From Bacteroidales bacterium (GTDB taxonomy: Bacteria; Bacteroidota; Bacteroidia; Bacteroidales; G3-4614): DNA of 64,000 nt. Both the position numbers and the translations under genes were made by a program. Below, one piece after another: positions 8,627-17,253 of the stretch. The notes below the pieces were generated by a model. The model had not been told where the DNA came from. It was given only the letters and a program-made list of their open reading frames with translations, and made no database searches. The first letter of the stretch is position 1. Each line of letters opens with the position of its first letter. The stretch is taken from contig JAFXDI010000009.1 in the NCBI GenBank assembly GCA_017521245.1, positions 62,001 to 126,000 of the forward strand, in the 5' to 3' direction.

Positions 8627-9322
8627 ATGGCAGAATTTGAAATTATCAATGGCGCAGGTATTATTCCCGAAGCAACAACTATAATAAAAGATTGTGCTTT
8701 TAAGGGTTGTGAGTCACTTAAGAATATAATCATTCCAGAATACGTAACATATATTGGAGACTGGGCCCTTTCAGGTTGTGAGTCACTTGAGAGTATAACT
8801 ATACCTAAGTCGGTAACAAAGATTGGAGATTTTGTCCTCAAAGGATGTACAGGCCTGACAGAGATTAAAGTTTCAGAGGAGAATCCTCTATATGACTCGC
8901 GAGAAGGATGTAATGCAATAATAGAAACGGCAACTAACAAACTAATTGCAGGATGTAAATCTACCACTATCCCTAACTCCGTAACAGAGATTGGTGAGGG
9001 AGCTTTCTCAGGATGCAAGTCACTAAAAAATATAATCATACCTAAGGGAGTAAGATCTATTGAGTGGAATGCATTCAAGGATTGTATAAGTTTAACCACA
9101 ATAACTATACCCACCTCGGTAACTAAAATCGGGTGGTGTAGTTTCTCAGGTTGTACAAGTCTAACCACAATCACTATCCCCAACTCGGTAAGAGAGATTG
9201 GCGAATATGCCTTCTCAGGTTGCCACTCACTCAACACAATTTATGTAACAAAAGGAGATAGCGAAAGAGTTAAAAGAATGTTACCCAAAGAGTTGCATAA
9301 GTTTGTAACAGAGAAGGAATAG
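8627..9322 (+). CDS. BspA-type leucine-rich repeat protein (LRR_5), intact copy
   Basis: The 231-residue protein is almost entirely 23-residue repeats of the form FxGCxSLxxIxIPxSVTxIG, as in treponemal/BspA-like LRR proteins that mediate protein binding. About seven units are visible, interrupted near residues 85-110 by a SEENPLYDSREGCNAII segment that is a usual variant in this family. There is no signal peptide, membrane segment or sorting domain, so the product appears cytoplasmic, unlike surface BspA. It ends ...ELHKFVTEKE. A frameshifted paralogue with nearly the same first and last residues lies inverted at 20402-20703. Confidence 0.9.
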   Translation: MAEFEIINGAGIIPEATTIIKDCAFKGCESLKNIIIPEYVTYIGDWALSGCESLESITIPKSVTKIGDFVLKGCTGLTEIKVSEENPLYDSREGCNAIIETATNKLIAGCKSTTIPNSVTEIGEGAFSGCKSLKNIIIPKGVRSIEWNAFKDCISLTTITIPTSVTKIGWCSFSGCTSLTTITIPNSVREIGEYAFSGCHSLNTIYVTKGDSERVKRMLPKELHKFVTEKE

Positions 9323-9829
9323 CAGTCAGCTATCAGCTATTAGTTATCAGATGTCTGTTTTCAGTTATTAGTATTTAGCTAACAAGTCATCAGTTAAAAT
9401 AAGTTACTTCGGTAATCCCGTTTCTTTATTTATAGAGGTCTGAAAGCATTTTAAAGTAACCTAAGTTAGGATTGACATTTAGTCAATTCTAATTACAAAG
9501 TAATTACCTAAAAATGCCCCATACTGCGGTCGGATTAGCATTCAGTTAATCCTATTTGCTTAAGCAAATACCTTGTATGCGTCACTACTTGCTCAAGTTA
9601 CCCTTTTCAGCGGACGTGGCAGGCCTACTCCGTCGCACAGAGCACTGTGCTCCCCAGACTACAGCACAAATTGACATTTAGTCAATTTTATTTGCGTTGC
9701 AAATGCTTTGTCTGCATCCCTACTTGTTGATAACTGATAACTTACAAATCTGTGAGTAAGCGAACACAATACCAAATTTATTTGAGTATTGTTGAGCGAG
9801 AACAGATTCAACAAACGAATATTTGTTAA
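9323..9829. repeat. Non-coding gap packed with short hairpin repeats
   Basis: No coding frame is supported in these 507 bases. They hold a repeat family of paired hairpins with copies at 9469-9515, 9532-9596 and 9669-9726. The best two share ATT..CATT.AGT.AAT, then TATTTGC...GCAAAT, then CTACTTG. A short palindrome (GAGCACTGTGCTC, near 9640) lies in a GC-rich patch. The left copy of the inverted repeat flanking GH84 occupies 9754-9826. Several TATCAG/TTATTAG words recur near 9325-9390. Confidence 0.6.
9754..9826 (+). repeat. Left copy of a 73-bp inverted repeat flanking the GH84 gene
   Basis: It begins GAGTAAGCGAACACAATACC and ends ACGAATATTTGTT, and contains an internal stem ACAATAC/GTATTGT. 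Its reverse complement recurs at 13319-13390 with roughly four-fifths of positions matching by eye. It starts three bases beyond the 3' end of the GH84 gene. Confidence 0.7.
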
Positions 9830-12800
9830 CTAATACTTCACAACCTTATAAACTTTTGCGGGTGTTACCACCAAATATACTCCGGTGCTGTTTACTGGTA
9901 ATGATATTGATCCATTTAGGTTACCTTGCCACACTGCAATACCCGATGCGTTGTAGATTGTTACTGCTCCCTCTACTCCGTTTATTTGCAGGTTATCTCC
10001 TTCAAAGAAGATTGCAGTTTCGGGAGTAATATTATCCTCTACTCCTGTTAAATCGTGGTCGCCAACGTATGGTGTTCCTTTTACTACAATATCATATATA
10101 TCTGGTTTGTTTACTGCATTCCACTCAAACTTTAAGAGCGAAATGTTTTTATATCCTTTTACATTCAACTCTGTTAAAGGTTGGCTCAAATAACCCATAT
10201 CATACCACTCTCCGTTGGCTTTTATTGATATTGAGGGTAACTCTTCTTCGCTACTCTCATATTTTGAGTTGTGGTATATCTCTATTGTTTCAAAATCGAG
10301 GTTTTCAGTAAACTCATACTCTAACCATCCCTCCTCCATTGCTTGGTATGATGTTGCAAGAGAGCGGTCGTCAAGGGCTGTTGTGTAGGCGTTTTTGTTA
10401 TCCTTGGCAACGGCTATCTCTTTGCCTTCATACACCTTTATTTTTACTACTTTAAGCCAATTGTTACCGGTTGCACTATTTAATTTAAATTGTACATATC
10501 GAGCAACATTGCTTCCTGTTACAGAGAATGTTTTATCTACTATATCGGCAGATGTGAAGGTCTGCAAGTTTACCCATTGTCCTCCATTGTTAGAGATTTG
10601 CAACACGCAATCGCCTGACGGTTGGTCGTTGCTATCGAACGTAACTTCTATTTTATATATTCCTTTTGAAGCTCCTAAATCTACTCTTATATAATCTCCT
10701 GCTTCTTGGGCTCTATTACTCCAGAAGAAACTATCATTACTGTAATTTACAACATTTGCTACTCCATTATTATCATATTGTGGAATATTTGTCTCTGCTC
10801 CAATTGGTGTTAAGATTCCTGATTTTGGGATATTGATTGTTATAGAACTTACGCCTATAGGTTTTGTTACATCTCGGCTTACATTGCGTATTCTGATGTA
10901 TGCCAGCTCTATTGGAGTTGTTCCGTTAGGGGTAAATTCATACCACTCTTTTCCGTTTACCGAATACTCGTAATAGAACTCGCTTGGGAGAGTGTTTGAT
11001 GATACCGACACTGTTACTTCGTTCTTTCTATTCATATTTATTCCAACATATTCGCCAGTTGTCAAACTTACGTTACTTAAATTTTGTAATGTTATTGCCT
11101 CTGTTGTTGTTGACAAACTTACATTATAGGGTAAATATGTTAGATTATGAATTATCTCAGGAGTACGTGAACGCTCGGGCAATGTTGGTGCATAATTGGG
11201 ATATTTTGTCATGATAAAATCTACAAAAGGCTCCATATTCTGTTGTGCTGGATGCACCTCAAAGTATCGTGCCGAAGCCTCAGAACCTGTTCCCTCCACT
11301 GTGTATGCAATGAATGCTGAGTCTTTATGCAATTTTGAATACTCTCCCGCTATGTTTGCATAATCTGTCCAACGACTTAATGCTCCGGGAGATTTCATCC
11401 ATGTTAATGCTCCATTTATGATATTTGACATTGATGCGAGTTTTCTACTCCAATATTTTATGTCTTCAAACATAAGAGTCTCATCTTTTACATCGCTTGT
11501 CTCCATTGCCTCCAACGCTTTGCAAGCGTCATAAATCTCTTTTGTTTTTGTTATCAACTGGTTTGTTGATGATGGTAAATTATTATTACTATATGAATCT
11601 TTGAATGAGTTATAAAGATTTACCATTTCGGCCGGCTCTTGTGTTGCATCAGTATTCAAACAGAATGTTTTAAAGGCAGATGCCAAATCGGGTTTATCGG
11701 GGAACAGATACGCAAAGCAGTCTTCCCAATTCTGTTGAGAGTTAAATGATGCAGTGTTCCAGCAGTAGTCTGCTCCGCCAAATAAAAATACTTTTGATGC
11801 CGATGCCTCTTGCATGGTATTGAATACTACACCTCCTAAGGCCGTCATTGGTGCATTCTGGGCGGTATATCTATAATTCATATGATTCATATATAGTCTA
11901 TCATCATAATTGTCATTACAGTTGTTATTCCACCAGAAGAGAGGATTACGATTAATAACCTGCTTCATAGTTTTGCAATTTGAGTCGGTAATATTCGACC
12001 ACACATCACTTCCTGTAAATGCAACTACTATATCTGGATCTACATCATAGAGGTCAATTAATGAGCCTACGGTATGTGCTATTGAGTATGCTGTGGGTAC
12101 AAAAAACAGGGGCGAAACTTTTTGATCAGATGTTGCAGTGGCAGTATTGTATTTTGCTTTAAGTCTTGCTTGTACCTGAGCAGGAAGATATGCCGTCATT
12201 TCAGAACTTGGTACAAAGGTCATATCATCAATGAAGACACCAAATCCTCTTACTCCAAGTTGGTACATACGGTCAAATTTATCCATTATCTTCTCTATTC
12301 CTGGATTCATCTCTGACGGAGAATTAAATCCCATTCCTCCATGTAATCCGGGGTGAATAGCCCATACAAAATTCACATTACACTCTTTTGCTTTGGTTGT
12401 AATTGTAACAAAGTCCTGTTGTGTAAGGAGTCCTTTTTTTCGTTCTTCATCAGTAAGAGTAGTTGGATAATCTTCATACCATGAGCCTGCGTGATACGGA
12501 TCGGCTTTAGGCCCGTAGATGAATGTATTGAGTTTGTACAACTTAAAGAAATCTAACATCGACAATATTTGGTCAACCGTAAATGGCATTCCGTAAAATC
12601 CTTCTACTAAACCTCTATATTGTGTATATGCGTAATCTTCTATTGTAACAGGGTTTAGAGTTTTGTCGCTGTTAAGCATTTGTCGTAGGGTTGATATTCC
12701 ATAGAATACCGAATTATTTGCATCTCCAAGTATAACAATGTTTCCATCACTTGTTACATGTAATAGATATGGATCATATTTGTTTGATGCCGATGAGAAT

Positions 12801-13117
12801 ACACTACGTGATAGACCTCGTTGTGTTGCGTATGTATCAGCCTCTTTACCCGAACCGTTAACTCCTACATAGAGATATTTATTTGATGACAAGTAACGTG
12901 AAAATGCAGGTGATATACCTTTTGCTTTTAAAGCCTCAGAGATAAATGTTTTTACATTCTCCGGAACTCCCTCTTCAAGAACTACATTTACTCTATTTGT
13001 AAGTGTTACCTCTCCACTTCCCATTGTAATTTTTTGGGGTTTGGGATAGATTGTATAATTCGCAAATGTGTTTGTAACTATAAATACTAAAAACAGTAGT
13101 GTAATTAATTTTTTCAT
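9830..13117 (-). CDS. GH84 beta-N-acetylglucosaminidase with F5/8 domains and T9SS-like tail
   Basis: The enzyme hydrolyses beta-linked GlcNAc (O-GlcNAcase/hyaluronidase-like family 84). The 1095-residue product has a signal peptide (MKKLITLLFLVFIVTNTFA), a GH20b-like N-domain to about residue 160, and a catalytic barrel with GLVEGFYGMPF near 169-179. The catalytic Asp pair GVFIDD is at 297-298. A helical region follows, then discoidin-like segments, and a final NASGIAVWQGNL...LPVNSTGVYLVV.PAKVYKVVKY resembling a T9SS type A sorting domain. The frame extends 20 codons upstream, but those overlap the promoter and hide the signal peptide, so the ATG at 13117 is used. Inverted repeats flank the gene. 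Confidence 0.93.
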   Translation of the reverse strand: MKKLITLLFLVFIVTNTFANYTIYPKPQKITMGSGEVTLTNRVNVVLEEGVPENVKTFISEALKAKGISPAFSRYLSSNKYLYVGVNGSGKEADTYATQRGLSRSVFSSASNKYDPYLLHVTSDGNIVILGDANNSVFYGISTLRQMLNSDKTLNPVTIEDYAYTQYRGLVEGFYGMPFTVDQILSMLDFFKLYKLNTFIYGPKADPYHAGSWYEDYPTTLTDEERKKGLLTQQDFVTITTKAKECNVNFVWAIHPGLHGGMGFNSPSEMNPGIEKIMDKFDRMYQLGVRGFGVFIDDMTFVPSSEMTAYLPAQVQARLKAKYNTATATSDQKVSPLFFVPTAYSIAHTVGSLIDLYDVDPDIVVAFTGSDVWSNITDSNCKTMKQVINRNPLFWWNNNCNDNYDDRLYMNHMNYRYTAQNAPMTALGGVVFNTMQEASASKVFLFGGADYCWNTASFNSQQNWEDCFAYLFPDKPDLASAFKTFCLNTDATQEPAEMVNLYNSFKDSYSNNNLPSSTNQLITKTKEIYDACKALEAMETSDVKDETLMFEDIKYWSRKLASMSNIINGALTWMKSPGALSRWTDYANIAGEYSKLHKDSAFIAYTVEGTGSEASARYFEVHPAQQNMEPFVDFIMTKYPNYAPTLPERSRTPEIIHNLTYLPYNVSLSTTTEAITLQNLSNVSLTTGEYVGINMNRKNEVTVSVSSNTLPSEFYYEYSVNGKEWYEFTPNGTTPIELAYIRIRNVSRDVTKPIGVSSITINIPKSGILTPIGAETNIPQYDNNGVANVVNYSNDSFFWSNRAQEAGDYIRVDLGASKGIYKIEVTFDSNDQPSGDCVLQISNNGGQWVNLQTFTSADIVDKTFSVTGSNVARYVQFKLNSATGNNWLKVVKIKVYEGKEIAVAKDNKNAYTTALDDRSLATSYQAMEEGWLEYEFTENLDFETIEIYHNSKYESSEEELPSISIKANGEWYDMGYLSQPLTELNVKGYKNISLLKFEWNAVNKPDIYDIVVKGTPYVGDHDLTGVEDNITPETAIFFEGDNLQINGVEGAVTIYNASGIAVWQGNLNGSISLPVNSTGVYLVVTPAKVYKVVKY

Positions 13118-13174
13118 ATTGTAAGTGTTTTTGTTTTTAACTGTTTGGGAGATAAAAAAATACCTCTGCTTTCG

Positions 13175-13182
13175 CAAAGGTA
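13175..13182 (-). promoter_or_regulatory. -7 promoter element of the GH84 gene
   Basis: The minus strand reads TACCTTTG, an exact TAnnTTTG match, about 58 bases upstream of the chosen ATG. This supports the shorter start at 13117. Confidence 0.65.
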
Positions 13183-13318
13183 AAAAATATTTTAAATATT
13201 ATACTGTTTTTGTGTGATTATTATCAGTTGTCGGTTTCGTAACCTCCACCTCCTCTATGGGTAGTTGTTAGTTTCTAGTTGTTAGATGCTTGTTGTCTGC
13301 GCTCAATCGCAAAATTAA

Positions 13319-13390
13319 TAAACATTCGTTTCTTGATTTTGCTCCCGTTCAACAATACTCAATCAAGATTGGTATTGTATTCGCTTACTC
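13319..13390 (-). repeat. Right copy of the inverted repeat flanking the GH84 gene
   Basis: Read on the minus strand it begins GAGTAAGCGAATACAATACC and runs parallel to the copy at 9754-9826, including the ACAATAC/GTATTGT stem. It lies about 30 bases beyond the 3' end of proB. Both copies therefore sit just downstream of minus-strand genes, but in opposite orientations. Confidence 0.7.
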
Positions 13391-13419
13391 GCAAAAGTTC
13401 AAATTTTTAATTTAACAAA

Positions 13420-14502
13420 CTATTCCAAATAGAGATAGTCGTAATGTATTAATGCTCGTCCGCCTTTGTTTCCTGCCAATGAGCGAGCCTTTGTGCTATC
13501 GCACGATACTTTTCCTACTCCTATTGACTCTCCCTCTGTTGTTACTATTTTTACTATATCATCTTTTTCAAACTCACCCTCTACCGATACTACTCCTATT
13601 GGCAACAGACTTACTGCCTCTTCAGATAATAGTTTTGCCTTTGCCTTTTCGTTTATCACTAACGAGCCTTTTGCATAACCGTCAGAGTGAGCTATCCATT
13701 TTTTTACACTCGAAATCTCTTTGTTTGAGGGGGTAAAGGTAGTATAGATTACATCGCTTTTAGGGTTAAGCAAGTCAGGTAAGATATTTTCGCGAGTTCC
13801 GTTTGCAATAATAACGGTTATACCCTCCTTTGCAACTTTTCGGGCAATGTTGGTTTTGGTTATCATTCCTCCTCGCCCAAACGATGATTTTTTTGTTTGA
13901 ATAAATTTTGAGAGGTCTTTGTCGGCAGCAGTTATCTCTCTTATTACGGTAGTGCCTTCATCGGCAGGGTTTCCATTGTATATGCCATCAATGTTGCTCA
14001 ATATTATGAGTGCCTCCATATCCATCATTGTGGCTATGAGTCCCGAGAGTTCGTCGTTATCGGTAAACATCAACTCGGTTACAGCAACGGTGTCGTTTTC
14101 GTTTACAATGGGTATTACCTTGTTCTCAAGCATCACCTCGATACACTGCTTTTGGTTTAGATATAGACGGCGTGTTGAGAAACACTCCTTCATTGTAAGT
14201 ACCTGTCCGCAACTTATTCCATGTTTGCTGAACAACTCGTAGTAGTTGTTCAGGAGTTTTACCTGCCCCACTGCCGAGAACAACTGACGCGACTTTACTG
14301 CATCAATTTTTTTGTCGAGGTGCAACTCGCCTCGCCCCGATGCAACTGCTCCCGATGATACAACTATTACCTCAACACCATTGTGGTGTAGTTGCGCAAT
14401 TTGTGCCACAAGCGAAGCCATACGCTCTTTGTCAAGCATACCATCTTTGCCTGTAAGCACATTACTGCCAATTTTTATTGCTATGCGTTTAAATCGGTAC
14501 AT
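13420..14502 (-). CDS. proB: Glutamate 5-kinase
   Basis: ProB phosphorylates glutamate, the first step of proline synthesis. The 360-residue protein starts with KRIAIKIGSNVLT and has SSGAVASG, NENDTVA and FTDNDELSGLIA, all amino-acid-kinase signatures. An SSFGRGGM loop follows, and a C-terminal PUA domain from about residue 275 (KGSLVINEKAKAKLL). proA is not adjacent. It lies 15 bases after the acyl-CoA synthetase gene on the same strand, so it is probably the last gene of that operon. Proline feedback inhibition is usual for the family. Confidence 0.95.
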   Translation of the reverse strand: MYRFKRIAIKIGSNVLTGKDGMLDKERMASLVAQIAQLHHNGVEVIVVSSGAVASGRGELHLDKKIDAVKSRQLFSAVGQVKLLNNYYELFSKHGISCGQVLTMKECFSTRRLYLNQKQCIEVMLENKVIPIVNENDTVAVTELMFTDNDELSGLIATMMDMEALIILSNIDGIYNGNPADEGTTVIREITAADKDLSKFIQTKKSSFGRGGMITKTNIARKVAKEGITVIIANGTRENILPDLLNPKSDVIYTTFTPSNKEISSVKKWIAHSDGYAKGSLVINEKAKAKLLSEEAVSLLPIGVVSVEGEFEKDDIVKIVTTEGESIGVGKVSCDSTKARSLAGNKGGRALIHYDYLYLE

Positions 14503-14517
14503 CGCACAATGTTATAT

Positions 14518-16164
14518 CTATTTCTTACGAATTTCGTAGCGTTTAATCTTACCGCTTATTGTTTTGGGCAACTCATCTACAAACTCTACCACGCGAGGAT
14601 ACTTGTAGGGTGCTGTGGTACGTTTTACGTGATCTTGAATCTCTTTTACAAGTTCTGCTCCCGCCTTGCTCTTGTACTCTTTTGATAGAACTATTGTTGC
14701 CTTAACCACTTGTCCACGAACCTCATCGGGCACTCCTGTTATGGCACACTCTACAACAGCAGGGTGTGTCATCAAGGCACTCTCTACCTCAAATGGTCCA
14801 ATGCGGTAACCTGATGATTTGATTACATCATCGGCACGTCCAACAAACCAGAAGTATCCGTCTTCATCACGCCAAGCAACATCACCTGTGTAATATATTC
14901 CATCGTGGTGAGCCTCTTCAGTTAGTTCGGGGTTACGATAGTAGCCCATAAACAATCCAAGGGGTTTGCCTTTGTCGGTACGAATTACAAGTTGTCCTTG
15001 CTCTCCGTCCTCTGCCCAGCGTCCGTCAGAAGTTAAAAGGTCAATATCATACTGAGGGTTGCGAACTCCCATTGAACCCGGTTTTGGAGTTATCCAAGGG
15101 TAAGTTGCAACGGTTAGGGTTGTCTCAGTTTGTCCAAATCCCTCCATAAGTTTTATACCTGTTAAACGGTAGAACTCATCATAAACTTTGGGATTTAATG
15201 CCTCTCCTGCTATTGTGCAATATTTCAATGATGAAATATCATATTTTGTAAGATCCTCTTTGATAAAGAAACGGAACACTGTTGGTGGGGCACAGAACGA
15301 GGTGATTTTGTATTTGCTTATCATCTTAAGCACATCATCTCCTTCGAACTTCTCAAAGTCGTATGTAAATACTGTTGCTCCTGCAATCCATTGTCCGTAT
15401 AGTTTTCCCCACACGGCTTTTCCCCAGCCTGTATCGGCAAGTGTAAGGTGTAGGCTATCCTCTTTAAGGTTGTGCCAATATGAGCCTGTTATTATGTGTG
15501 CCAATGGATAGGTGAAGTCATGGATAACCATTTTTGGGTTACCTGTTGTTCCAGAGGTAAAGTACATTAATGATATATCATCGTTTTTATTGGGGTTTTG
15601 AGGTTTTACAAATGGTGCAGCCTCCTCAATTCCTTTGTGGAAATCTTCCCAGCCTTCGGGTACTTTTGGACCTATTGAGATACATTTCTCCAACGATGGA
15701 GATTTCTCTATTGAGTTGTTTATGTGGTTGATAACTATATCATCGCCTACTGCAACTATTGCTTTAATATCGGCTGCATTGCAACGATATATTATATCTT
15801 TTTCGGTTAATAGGTGTGTTGCAGGTATTACTACTGCTCCAAGTTTGTGAAGTGCTACTATTGAGAACCAAAACTCATAACGACGTTTTAAGATAAGCAT
15901 AACCATATCGCCATGACCTATGCCTAACGAACTGAAATATGATGCAGTTTTGTCGCTCTCGCGTTTCATATCGGCAAAGGTAAAATCGATATGTTCGCCT
16001 TCGCTACTCACCCATGTCATTGCTATTTTGTTAGGCTCTTTCTCTGCCCACGCATCAACTATATCGTATCCAAAGTTAAAGTTCTCAGGGACATTAACTT
16101 TGTAATTTTTCATAAAGTCCTCTTGTGATGAGAACGATGTCTGTTTTAAAAATCTTTCTAACAT
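14518..16164 (-). CDS. Acyl-CoA synthetase, AMP-forming (medium-chain/acetyl type)
   Basis: The 548-residue adenylate-forming enzyme would activate a carboxylic acid to its CoA ester with ATP. It shows the P-loop YFTSGTTGNPKMV, the GFGQTET adenine-site motif, YYTGDVAWRDEDGYFWFVGRADD, the hinge and SGYRIGPFEVES, and the catalytic Lys in KTISGKIKR near the end. The sequence style is that of the medium-chain acyl-CoA ligase-like group found in Bacteroides; the acid substrate cannot be fixed. It lies 24 bases downstream of an XRE-cupin regulator, which is a common pairing, and 15 bases upstream of proB. Confidence 0.9.
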   Translation of the reverse strand: MLERFLKQTSFSSQEDFMKNYKVNVPENFNFGYDIVDAWAEKEPNKIAMTWVSSEGEHIDFTFADMKRESDKTASYFSSLGIGHGDMVMLILKRRYEFWFSIVALHKLGAVVIPATHLLTEKDIIYRCNAADIKAIVAVGDDIVINHINNSIEKSPSLEKCISIGPKVPEGWEDFHKGIEEAAPFVKPQNPNKNDDISLMYFTSGTTGNPKMVIHDFTYPLAHIITGSYWHNLKEDSLHLTLADTGWGKAVWGKLYGQWIAGATVFTYDFEKFEGDDVLKMISKYKITSFCAPPTVFRFFIKEDLTKYDISSLKYCTIAGEALNPKVYDEFYRLTGIKLMEGFGQTETTLTVATYPWITPKPGSMGVRNPQYDIDLLTSDGRWAEDGEQGQLVIRTDKGKPLGLFMGYYRNPELTEEAHHDGIYYTGDVAWRDEDGYFWFVGRADDVIKSSGYRIGPFEVESALMTHPAVVECAITGVPDEVRGQVVKATIVLSKEYKSKAGAELVKEIQDHVKRTTAPYKYPRVVEFVDELPKTISGKIKRYEIRKK

Positions 16165-16188
16165 ATTTCAAGTGGGATGTTCCCTTTT

Positions 16189-16743
16189 TTACATTATTAT
16201 TGCAAGGAATTTTACAGGTTTGCCGTCCAATGCTTTCATTCCGTGTGGACGTTGTGCATCAAAATATATGCTATCTCCCTCGTTTAGAATTATCTCTTTA
16301 CCTGCTATCTTTAGCATTAAACGACCTTCAATTACCATATTGAACTCTTGACCTGAGTGAGTGTTCTCATGTATAGGTGTATCATCACTTTTGGGTTCAA
16401 CGGTTACAATAAAGGGATCGGCTTTACGATTACGGAAACCTGCTCCCAACGATTGATATTTATATGCTTTTGTACGCTCTACTGCTGCTCCCTGTCCTTT
16501 GCGTGTTAAAAAATAACTGCTCATGTGAGGCTCATCACCAAACATAAGAACTGATAAATCAACTCCACAACTTTGACTGATTTTATGTAATACACTTACG
16601 GGAATATCTACTCTACCCGATTCGTAGTTAATATATTCACTCTCTTCAATACCACTCATCTGTGCCATTTCTGCTGGAGTAATATCCAAGGCATCGCGTA
16701 AACCTTTTAACCTTGTGGTTATTTGTATTAATTGATCGTTCAT
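16189..16743 (-). CDS. XRE-family regulator with C-terminal cupin
   Basis: The 184-residue protein has an N-terminal helix-turn-helix of the XRE type (about residues 10-65: LRDALDITPAEMAQMSGIEESEYINYESG). A cupin-2 barrel follows (about 110-180) with HENTHSGQEFNMVIEGRLML and GDSIYFDAQRPHGMKAL, which supply likely metal or ligand contacts. Such regulators sense small molecules through the cupin. The acyl-CoA synthetase gene begins 24 bases downstream, so the likely target is its own operon. Confidence 0.9.
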   Translation of the reverse strand: MNDQLIQITTRLKGLRDALDITPAEMAQMSGIEESEYINYESGRVDIPVSVLHKISQSCGVDLSVLMFGDEPHMSSYFLTRKGQGAAVERTKAYKYQSLGAGFRNRKADPFIVTVEPKSDDTPIHENTHSGQEFNMVIEGRLMLKIAGKEIILNEGDSIYFDAQRPHGMKALDGKPVKFLAIIM

Positions 16744-16771
16744 AATATGAAACTGTTATGTTTTGAAGTCG

Positions 16772-16779
16772 CAAATTTA
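16772..16779 (-). promoter_or_regulatory. -7 promoter element of the XRE-cupin/acyl-CoA synthetase/proB operon
   Basis: The minus strand reads TAAATTTG, fitting TAnnTTTG, about 29 bases before the regulator's ATG at 16743. Confidence 0.55.
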
Positions 16780-16855
16780 TAAAAAATAAGCGAATATGTT
16801 ACATTTTATTCTTTATATAGATTTTAATTTTATTAATTATTTAGAAAATATTTTT

Positions 16856-17149
16856 CTATTTTTTACAATTATTTCGCTCTCTGATATAATTCTTCAGATT
16901 TTTTATGCCTGATACCCCAAGAATGGTAAGTCCTGTATATTGTGTTGTTTTTGCCAATCCAAAAAAGACAAACCATAGTACCCCTTTTGTGGCAGCACTT
17001 ATGGGAAGTGCCATTTGAGCAAACGAAATTATGTAGAAAGGTATGCACAATGCCAATATTATCATCCCTGTTTTAGGTGATAATCGTTTTAAGTTGGCAA
17101 CTACTCTTGAAAATAGTTTTTTTATGTTCTCCTTTATGCGTTTAAACAT
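16856..17149 (-). CDS. Small two-helix membrane protein
   Basis: Not recognised. The 97-residue product has a basic N-terminus (MFKRIKENIKKLFSRVVANLKRL), then two hydrophobic helices at about residues 31-48 and 54-80, and a basic tail ending ERNNCKK. The frame continues to a TTG at 17176, but that codon is inside a TATCTTTG promoter, so the ATG at 17149 is the likely start, with GAGGT upstream. It stands alone between two promoters. It could be an inner-membrane accessory protein; nothing in the context fixes its role. Confidence 0.6.
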   Translation of the reverse strand: MFKRIKENIKKLFSRVVANLKRLSPKTGMIILALCIPFYIISFAQMALPISAATKGVLWFVFFGLAKTTQYTGLTILGVSGIKNLKNYIRERNNCKK

Positions 17150-17173
17150 TATTGCTTTACCTCTGAAAGTATG

Positions 17174-17181
17174 CAAAGATA
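17174..17181 (-). promoter_or_regulatory. -7 promoter element of the small membrane protein gene
   Basis: The minus strand reads TATCTTTG, an exact match, 25 bases before the ATG at 17149. It is only about 35 bases from the opposite-facing GH29 promoter. Confidence 0.6.
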
Positions 17182-17214
17182 ATTACTACATCGTTATTAT
17201 TCAAAAAAATTATT

Positions 17215-17222
17215 TATCTTCG
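17215..17222 (+). promoter_or_regulatory. Candidate -7 promoter element of the GH29 gene
   Basis: TATCTTCG, one mismatch from TAnnTTTG, 32 bases before the ATG at 17254. The same variant precedes dapB. Confidence 0.5.
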
Positions 17223-17253
17223 CAATATTGTGAGTTATATTAAAAAACAAGTT

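Noticed and set aside
8569-9237. Long minus-strand frame opposite the LRR gene, with a repeating pattern
   Set aside because: It is the antisense shadow of the LRR repeats; the plus-strand frame gives a clear LRR_5 protein.
8690-9240. Evenly spaced DNA repeats suggesting a CRISPR array
   Set aside because: The spacing is that of 23-residue LRR codons in an open frame; there are no identical direct repeats with unique spacers.
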